Positions 58,101 through 64,000 of a DNA stretch of 64,000 nt are shown here, piece after piece. A program made the translations under genes and the position numbers. How positions within the stretch are numbered: the stretch's first letter is position 1; each line of letters starts with the position of its first letter. The notes beneath the pieces are model-generated. The model had not been told where the DNA came from and ran no database searches. It saw nothing but the letters and a program-made list of their open reading frames with translations. The stretch covers positions 7,005,937 to 7,069,936 of the forward strand of contig JALGQZ010000009.1 of the NCBI GenBank assembly GCA_023105745.1, written 5' to 3'. This DNA is from Austropuccinia psidii. Taxonomy: Eukaryota; Basidiomycota; Pucciniomycetes; Pucciniales; Sphaerophragmiaceae.

Positions 58101-60909
58101 CCACTTCATGGCCTTTTATAGCCCCAAGTGGTTCATCATCAGAAGCAAAGGCTTTTTGAAATTGAAATAAAATTTCAATAAGTTCTTCCTTCATTTCTGG
58201 TGTTAATTCAGGACTAATTTGTGCTTCACTTAATTGATCTGACACAAATTTTTCTTTATTAACATTTTTTACTTGTTGAATGACAGTAATTTCTTTTCTT
58301 TCTGGAGAAAAAGCAAATTTTTGCCTTTTATTTTCCCCTATAGTGAAATATCTGTCCTTATAATTATTAATATCAATACCATAGATATTGAGATAATCAT
58401 TCCCAAGTATAAAGTGTTGTGAAGTACAATTATTCATAACAACAAATTCAGCTTTCAATCTCATACTTCCTGCAGGGTGAGGAAATATTATTGTAGCTTC
58501 AAATATACCCAAAGGATGCATATTCTGGCTAGCACTGCTGAATTTTACACCTTCAATTGGCATCAGCTTGTCTTGCCAATTGGTATAAATTTTGTCAAGA
58601 TAATCTTTCCCAACACAAGTGCAAAAAGCACCTGAGTCAAGATGTATCTTGGCTTCTGTGTTATTTATCACAATATTAGTGATACAAGATGACCCAGCTG
58701 TATAACCTTTACCTCTGGCAGGTTTGGTTTTTTGCATTCTGGCATCTTGCACATGTATGAGATCCATACATTCATCACTGTACTGTGGTAAGTGAGTATG
58801 TACCTCAGTGACCTCAAAAGAAACATTAATATTCTCTATACTAAGTTCTTCTGATGTTTCTTCTTCTTCTGAAGGTTCAGAATCACTTTCATGTAAAGCT
58901 ACCTCAGTTTCTTTTGTGTCTTCCGCTTTTTCTACACTTATCTCATTGACTCTTGTCTTTTTTGGACAAGTGTTTGCTAAATGAGATGTGCTTCCACATT
59001 TATGACATTTCAAAGGAGGTCTGTCATGTGGTTTATTTGGTTTTGAAATTGGTTTCCCACTAGTCTTGTTGTCTATTGGGGGTTTATACCAATTTCTTCC
59101 AATTTTTGTTCTAGTAGTGATATCCTCCATAGCATTGATATAATCTTCTGTAGAGCAAGGCTCAATACATCTGCTTCTTATAGCATGCTCAAGGTCACCA
59201 CCACACTTTCTTAATATCCTTTTATGTACCATTGGTTCAGACATATCAGGATGAAGGGCAGTTAATCTGTCCTTCTGTTTAAGAAACCAAGTCATGGGCC
59301 TGTCCCTCTCAATATTAAAAATGGCTTCCTCAAAAGAATTTTCCATTCTAAATCTCCAGGAATCATTTGCCCATTTGGAAATAACTTGTTCTTTCCACCA
59401 AGGCCAGGAATGTTTTCCATGGTCTTGTCTCATCTTATAATACCATTTCTTAGCTGATTTGGTAAATAATGAGTGTAATCTGGCACTTATGTATTCATCT
59501 GGTATGTTAAAGTCTTCTTTGAACATATCAATTGTTTTCATAAATTCCATATGATTATATTCTCCTTCACCACTGAAGGTTGGCCATTCCTCTAATCTTG
59601 GAATGTCTTTGTAATTGCAAGCAGTTTCCACATCATTACTTGAAATTGTATGATGTAAATCATTATTCAAGTTAAGATCATTTCTGTCAAGAAATGGTGT
59701 GGATTGCCTTGGCAATTCATTTTTTAGTGATATATTATTAATACTTGATTGAATATCTTCTTTCAATTCAAGTCTTGCTTTATCACTTTTTTCCAATTGT
59801 TCTTGAAAAAGAGCTGCATTGTGGCCAGTTGAATTTTCCAAGTTTTGAACTTGTATTTTCAATTCTCTTAACTGTCCAGTTATAAAAGAAATTGAATTCT
59901 CATCTGGTTGATTGAGTAAGGTAACTTTATGCTCAAGTCTTTCACAAATTTGCGTCAAAGACAAAATATTTGCCTTATTAACATTTTCAAGGCCAATAAT
60001 GGTCTTTTGTTGGTCTTTAACTTGTACTATCTCATTGCCCAGCTTTTGTTGGACATGATCAAATGCTTTAAATTTTGCCATAATTTCTTTATTACAAGAT
60101 TCAAAGTAAGTTACAAGCTTTACAGGGTCTATTTCTTTGGAAAGGATTGGTTCAATCTTTCCTCCTCCTTGTTTTTGAATTCCATCAAAGTTCTTGCCAT
60201 ATTGAACACATTGTCCATGGCTGTCTTTTCCTTCTTTGGAATTCTGTAATTCTGAGGGTAGGGCTTGTTCCACTTGGGCTTTGCCTTTCCCTTTGCCTTT
60301 TGCTTGCCCTTCTGGTTGGTCTTTGGGGCTTGCTTGGGCTTGTTTGGCACTTGTTGAGGCGGATTTTTGCTGGTGGATGCTTGAGGAGCTTCCACTTGGC
60401 TGTTGTCCTTGCCCTGGGCCAACTTCTTCTTCTGGTCTTCTGATAACATGCTTTGGTTTTTCAACCAAGCTTTTATCTGTTGGACTTGTCCTTTGACAGA
60501 CATTGGTGTCCAACCCAATAGAAGATCTTCTGTCTTTTCTGGCCCCATGAACTTCTTCACTTGAAGATAAGAGTTCATGGTGCCTATCCAAAGACTTGGA
60601 AGGAGTTCCCACTCTTGTTGTTTTGACGCCAGGAACCAGTTTTTCCATTGGGATTGATAAATTTCCACAGTTGCCTGTTGGAAATGGTTCAGGTCTAACA
60701 GCAATAGCAGTTATGTCAGCTTCTGGACTCTCAATAAGAGGTTCAAAGGTGCTGGCTAACCTTTGGGAACTGGTGGAAGTTCTGGCATCCTCCATTTGTG
60801 CCTCTCCTCTGGGAGGACATTCTTGCCTTTTGGATTTATGGCTGGAATGTCCTGGTCCAGATCCATTTGATTGGATGGAGTAGTTGCTTCCACTTCTAGT
60901 AGGAGTCAT
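55141..60909 (-). CDS. Gag-Pol polyprotein of element D (Ty3/gypsy chromovirus)
   Basis: One open frame of 1922 residues starts at ATG 60909 ([11 protein letters not shown]). After a low-complexity N-terminus and a polar helical stretch comes the capsid region (about 440-620). The zinc knuckle is C635-C638-H643-C648 ([14 protein letters not shown]). Protease is D758-S-G, reverse transcriptase YIDD is at 1105-1108, and RNase H has D1254. The integrase zinc site is H1488, H1495, C1525, C1528; the catalytic residues are D1558, D1620 and, by spacing, E1656 in [11 protein letters not shown]. The chromodomain-like tail has [10 protein letters not shown] and W1897. Every catalytic motif is intact, so this copy looks competent. 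The start lies inside a proposed intron of the accessory gene. Confidence 0.97.
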   Translation of the reverse strand: MTPTRSGSNYSIQSNGSGPGHSSHKSKRQECPPRGEAQMEDARTSTSSQRLASTFEPLIESPEADITAIAVRPEPFPTGNCGNLSIPMEKLVPGVKTTRVGTPSKSLDRHHELLSSSEEVHGARKDRRSSIGLDTNVCQRTSPTDKSLVEKPKHVIRRPEEEVGPGQGQQPSGSSSSIHQQKSASTSAKQAQASPKDQPEGQAKGKGKGKAQVEQALPSELQNSKEGKDSHGQCVQYGKNFDGIQKQGGGKIEPILSKEIDPVKLVTYFESCNKEIMAKFKAFDHVQQKLGNEIVQVKDQQKTIIGLENVNKANILSLTQICERLEHKVTLLNQPDENSISFITGQLRELKIQVQNLENSTGHNAALFQEQLEKSDKARLELKEDIQSSINNISLKNELPRQSTPFLDRNDLNLNNDLHHTISSNDVETACNYKDIPRLEEWPTFSGEGEYNHMEFMKTIDMFKEDFNIPDEYISARLHSLFTKSAKKWYYKMRQDHGKHSWPWWKEQVISKWANDSWRFRMENSFEEAIFNIERDRPMTWFLKQKDRLTALHPDMSEPMVHKRILRKCGGDLEHAIRSRCIEPCSTEDYINAMEDITTRTKIGRNWYKPPIDNKTSGKPISKPNKPHDRPPLKCHKCGSTSHLANTCPKKTRVNEISVEKAEDTKETEVALHESDSEPSEEEETSEELSIENINVSFEVTEVHTHLPQYSDECMDLIHVQDARMQKTKPARGKGYTAGSSCITNIVINNTEAKIHLDSGAFCTCVGKDYLDKIYTNWQDKLMPIEGVKFSSASQNMHPLGIFEATIIFPHPAGSMRLKAEFVVMNNCTSQHFILGNDYLNIYGIDINNYKDRYFTIGENKRQKFAFSPERKEITVIQQVKNVNKEKFVSDQLSEAQISPELTPEMKEELIEILFQFQKAFASDDEPLGAIKGHEVDIMLNVERPYPPLLRRPAYPASPRAREALESHIHELMKLGVLRKVGHNEEVEVTTPVIITWHNDKSRMVGDFRALNTYTIPDRYPIPRIHETLTQLSKAKFITSMDALKGFHQNVLTPHARKLLRIIAHCGIYEYLRMPFGIKNAPSHYQRMMNTIFPHELSEGWLIIYIDDIIICSETWQSHLERLSLVLRKILQVNMKISLKKCNFGFHELKALGHVVSGLSLGVDKNKVAAVLLKQMPQNKKEMMSFLGFASYYRQHLKDFAIHARSLYRICDQQTVFEMTQERIQAYDKIKHALTNAPLLLMPDWKLPFKLYIDACGDGLGAALHQVQIVNDKPYEGPVCFISRQIKPTEARYGASQMECLCLVWALEKLHYYLDGSVFEVITDCNAVKSLLNMKTPNRHMLRWQIAIQEYRGNMTIVHKAGNIHKNADGLSRWALPNTPDNPAYVPTSAEPQIPIEGINITDVGTEFFEEVRESYRQDKNCHILTALLDKDCKDVALANSLDDIWKTSYDNGRFHLFDGILYHRSKHTCVMVLCSRMLINTILLECHDNIYSGHLSEDRTMERIKTCAWWPSWRKDVIEYCHSCDRCQKANKATGKRFGLMIHIQEPSTPWEVVHMDWVTALPPGGDKSYNACLVIVDRYSKTPIFLPCHKDDTSMDTALLIWNRVISHTGLFKNIISDRDPKFTSALWTNLHKLLGTKLSFSTAYHPQTDGLAERMIQTLEDMIRRFCAYGLEFKDSDGFTHDWCTLIPALELAYKTSIHASTGKTPAMLEKGWNPKLPVDTLKKDLVDIHPTASSFKLLLDKVRHHANQSMNDAFEYAKQKWDKSHKTPEFKVGDLILVSTLNFNNIKGPKKLKDSFAGPFIIKALHGTNAVQVELSGELGNKHPTFPVSLVKHYTSSDKELFPLRNETPLEVPPLEPSEEKKVLKVLKERRLRGKNEREYLVRYRNPQHEDEWVEESMIPDSQKFLRRFRHERRPIPQ

Positions 60910-61074
60910 TTCACGTCAATTTTAATAAAAATTAGAGTAAAAGTGGATTGAATTCACCTGCAGGACCTTTAAAGGGCTCTTTGGTTATTAAACCCCTTGG
61001 TGCTGGGCTGGTTTGAATTTCAATACTGGACTCTGAGGCTTCAGAGTCTGAAGAACTTTCTCTGGTGGAAGACA
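60129..61074 (-). CDS. Spliced +1-frame accessory protein of element D, overlapping gag
   Basis: Proposed coding exons on the minus strand are 61074-60958, 60895-60761 and 60694-60129. With an A supplied by the leader exon the start is A|TG TCT TCC ([17 protein letters not shown]). Exon 1 ends CCTGCAG|GTGAAT. Intron 1 (60957-60896, 62 nt, ending CCTACTAG) holds the Gag-Pol start codon. Exon 2 reads [16 protein letters not shown] to MPELPPVPK. Intron 2 (60760-60695, 66 nt) starts GTTAGC, has the branch-like GCTGAC and ends GCTGTTAG. Without it the frame would hit TAG and TAA; with it exon 3 reads [16 protein letters not shown]. The total is 819 nt, exactly 273 codons including the stop, so 272 residues. 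The tail [20 protein letters not shown] matches elements B and C. The function is unknown. Confidence 0.66.
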
Positions 61075-61606
61075 CTAGAGAAAATTTAAAAATATAAGTT
61101 ATTTTATCAAATAATAAAAATAACTTATAAACTCAACTTATTGAATAAAGTTGTTTTTATGTAATTTATGGCAAATTACGTCAAAAATAAAGAAAAATGT
61201 CTAAGATAAAAGAAAAAAATATTTTTAGTAAAGATTTTTATTTTTAAAGAATTTTTATTTGATTTATTATTTTCTTTAAAGAAATAATAATTATGCAATT
61301 AACAAGTTAATTAATCAAAATTATATTATTATTCACTTTATACTAGAATAACTCAAAGAATAAATTTCAAGTCTGTGATGTGAAAAAGCCACTAGTTAGA
61401 CAAAAGAAATTTATTCCAAGTCACTCAATAGTATATTGTTTCAAACAATATTCTTAAGAAAAAAATAACTTTATTAATATTATAAAGATTATTTATAAGG
61501 GATAAGTCCCAAAAAAGCCAATATTAAGACAAATATGGCAATTTTACGTCAAAAAACAGTAAAATAAGGTCTAGAATATGATTTATGTCCCAAAAATTGG
61601 TTTAAA
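61075..61606 (-). other. Element D leader with proposed leader intron
   Basis: AT-rich leader without a gene. The acceptor AAATTTTCTCTAG ends at 61075. A donor-like AATAA|GTTGAG at 61138/61137 would give a 63-nt intron; it is not a consensus donor. The base before it is A, as needed for an A|TG junction. Confidence 0.45.
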
Positions 61607-61626
61607 ATCACGGCCAGGCCCCCAAA
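61607..61626 (-). promoter_or_regulatory. Primer-binding site of element D
   Basis: Minus-strand reading after the LTR is TTTGGGGGCCTGGCCGTGAT. It differs from element B at two adjacent bases only. Confidence 0.65.
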
Positions 61627-63820
61627 TGTAAGGTTTGTCTATGAAACTCTTGATAATAGTAACAATATCAAGAGTACTATGACTGTCCTCAGTAGAAAAA
61701 TATAATATAATGAAATATTATAACCACAAATTTAAATATAATTATTAAAAATAATTATATAAAAAAAATAAATTTAATTATTATTATAATAATATAATAA
61801 TAAAAAAAAATATAATAATTATAATAAATTATAATTATTCTATTATTGTTATAGTCACTGACAGTTATAACAATAAGAAGTGTAAAGCTCTTAATGAGAC
61901 AATTACACGTGGAAAATAAGAATATTAACCACTTATAAATAATATAAATATTATTTATAAAAAGAATTAATCACACACTGTGCAGAAATAATTCTTTATA
62001 GAATAAAATTCTATATAAAAAAAACTATTACTAGATAAAAAAATATATAGAACTTTTAGAGAAAACTTACTTATAAGATTTATTTAATACAACAAGTTAT
62101 AAAACAACAGTTATTATATTAAATAATGATTATAAGTTAAAAACACGCCAAAAATCAATAAAATCAAAGATAAAACAACTTTTTATACTAAAATTTATGA
62201 TTAAAGAGTTTTTGAGAGGAATTTGTGGATTTTAAAAGATATTTAAGATGATAATTTTATATAATAAAATTTATTATAGATGATTACAACAATAATCTGA
62301 ATTCTATGACTTCAATTCTTTAATTTACTAAATAAAGAATAAAAATAACTTAAGAATTACTTTTAATAATAAGATTTTATATTTAATAAAACTTTACCTG
62401 TTTAAATTTCTAATATGATTGGATTGATTATGATTGATGGACAAAAACAGTGATGAAAAGACTCTTTTTATGTCTACAGAGCAGCTCTCATGATTCATAA
62501 TAGATGTAGAGGGCGTGCTCAGGTCAAAACTGAAAAACCATGCTTAAAAATTAAGTTCTTAACTTAAGGCAACTTATTTTTACTTCCAATTTAAAGTTAT
62601 CAGTGTTATTCTTAACTCCAAGTAACTTTAATCCTCATTTAGTTTAATTATTTTAAGTTTTAATATAAAATAAGTTTATTTATATTAAAGTTCATCACAT
62701 GAACAACATAAAATCAGAGTTTCAAGCAGAAATCTCTTAAACTGAATTTTTAATTAATTTTTAAAGAAATCATAATTTTCTTTAAGCTTAATTAAAAAAG
62801 TAATTTTCCAGGCTAATTACCCAGGAAACCTATTAATAAAAGATACTTAAAATTTAATTTATATATTGATAATATTAAATTCTAAGCTGTGTGAAATTTT
62901 CAAGCAAATCCATTAAGATTTGGATTTTTAATGAATTTTTGAAGTTATTACTATTTTTCCACGTAAAATAGCAATACACACAAAACCTTAAGTTTTGATA
63001 AGGTTTTGATGATTGAAACCTTAAAGTTTTAAGCTTATTTAAGCTTTTTAAGCTTGATTAAGCTTTGACAGTTCTTAAAACCTTGATTCCAAGCCTGCTT
63101 ATTGGGATTTACCCTCTTGGCAGCTTGAAATTCCTGTCCAATTTAGGATAAAACCAGTTTAAACCTTAAGGTTGGATCAAAGTCTAATCTTAAAGTTTAA
63201 ATAAGGTTGAAAATCCTCCAATACAGGTGGACAACCTTAATTGAATCCTTGCAGATCCAAAAAGTTGGGTACCCCAGCTCTATTTGGTCTTTTTCCTTTG
63301 TCCCACCTTTTTGCGTGGATTTTGCCCTTTTATTTATTTAAAGCCATACTATGGCCTTAAACCCTTTTAAATTGAGCTCACGCAGGATTTACATTCTGTA
63401 TGGCAAATCCTTAGCCAATTCAGTAAATATACACCACACCTCAATTTTAACTAAAATTTTGGTAAAGTTGCATAAACCTTATGTAACTTTAAATTTAAGC
63501 TTAATTAAGCTTAAATTTAACAATTTTAAAAAAATGTTAAAAAGTTACATTAGTACTGTGAGATTCTTAAATCTTCTAATAACACAAGAAATAAGTGTTT
63601 TTGGGTATAACACCCTATGGGTGTACCCTAGGTTATTTTTGGTGTAGAATCCAAAAATGACATAATAATTATAGCTTTGTTTATCCAAAAAAAAGTTATA
63701 CTTATTTTTTATTATTTTTTATTTTAAATTCAACTAAAAAGTCTGTTTAAGACAAATTTAATTGTTTATAAAATCATTTGTGGCCTTATGGGTATGTTAA
63801 ACATACCTCACAGGCTCACA
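61627..63820 (-). mobile_element. Element D 5' LTR
   Basis: In plus-strand reading it runs TGTAAGG to GGCTCACA, and is followed by the TAAAC duplication. The 32-base palindrome lies at 63489-63520. As the upstream LTR of a minus-strand element it should hold the promoter. A minus-strand CATAAAAAGAG near 62470 is a possible TATA-like element. Confidence 0.95.
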
Positions 63821-64000
63821 TAAACACTCCATCTGACTTGCTCCATATCTGGCTTCAGTTGGTTTGATTTGCCTAGATATGAAACATATGGGTCCTTCTA
63901 CAGGTTTATCATTTATGATCTGAACTTGGTGAAGTGAAGCACCTAGCCCATCTCCTGATGCATCAATATAAAGCTTAAAGGGAAGCTTAAAGTCTGGCAT
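63821..64000 (-). pseudogene. Element E pol, RNase H part (continues beyond window)
   Basis: The minus-strand frame reads [20 protein letters not shown] and onward to [10 protein letters not shown], then breaks at the element D insertion. The other half starts at 52814. It matches element B residues near 1295-1355. The rest of element E lies to the right of the window. Confidence 0.92.

Larger units (their letters stand above)
52810..63825 (-). mobile_element. Element D: intact Ty3/gypsy chromovirus inside element E
   Basis: LTRs of 2193 and 2194 bp (52815-55007 and 61627-63820) flank one unbroken minus-strand gag-pol frame. The 5-bp duplication TAAAC is perfect at 52810-52814 and 63821-63825. 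By eye the LTRs differ at about five substitutions and one run-length change, so the insertion is recent though probably older than B. The target is RNase H of element E ([13 protein letters not shown] across the join). Confidence 0.97.

Noticed and set aside
55141..60909. Search for an env-like gene in elements B and D
   Set aside because: Only about 20 to 110 bases lie between the gag-pol stop and the polypurine tract, and no membrane-protein frame is present.

Overview
The window is eukaryotic, AT-rich and made almost wholly of transposable elements nested inside one another. No host gene, tRNA, rRNA or CRISPR array was found. The Ty3/gypsy polyproteins carry a chromodomain-type tail after the integrase, as in fungal chromoviruses. 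The wording of the polyproteins, a degenerate LINE and a degenerate Ty1/copia element all recall repeats of rust fungi (Pucciniales), most closely the myrtle rust Austropuccinia psidii. That species call rests on memory of those families and was not checked by a search.

Layout. Positions 1-2729 hold an LTR interrupted by a second LTR of the same family. Positions 3714-13399 are a complete but decayed minus-strand Ty3 element (A) with 1.4-kb LTRs and a CCACA target duplication. Positions 13400-15619 are non-coding and include about four units of a ~300-bp tandem repeat. From about 15620 to 40347 lies an old plus-strand Ty3 element (C). Its 5' LTR was split by a young, intact plus-strand element (B, 15825-25925, AAAAT duplication, LTRs with only two differences noticed in 1838 bp). 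Its pol region and 3' end were later hit by two elements now reduced to solo LTRs (33485-35652 and 36399-38309). Positions 40348-44118 are a decayed LINE (endonuclease, reverse transcriptase, RNase H), followed by a decayed copia element (44119-48628, TACAG duplication). From 49090 to the window end is a minus-strand relative of B (E), broken by an intact minus-strand Ty3 element (D, 52815-63820, TAAAC duplication).

Genes. B and D each encode one uninterrupted Gag-Pol protein (1974 and 1922 residues) with zinc knuckle, protease, reverse transcriptase, RNase H, HHCC/DDE integrase and chromodomain-like tail. No env gene is seen.

Main discovery candidate. All four Ty3 families whose 5' end is present (A, B, C, D) appear to carry a second, spliced gene overlapping gag in the +1 frame. 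A leader intron ends AG|TG. In B, C and D a GT donor preceded by A lies upstream, so splicing would assemble the start codon as A|TG. A short exon follows. A second intron then removes the Gag-Pol start codon and moves translation into the +1 frame. The reconstructed reading frames are open throughout and exact multiples of three in the two intact elements (282 residues in B, 272 in D). In the tail of the overlap the +1 frame is more conserved between B and D than Gag itself. This would be an overprinted accessory protein made only from spliced RNA, with Gag-Pol made from unspliced RNA.
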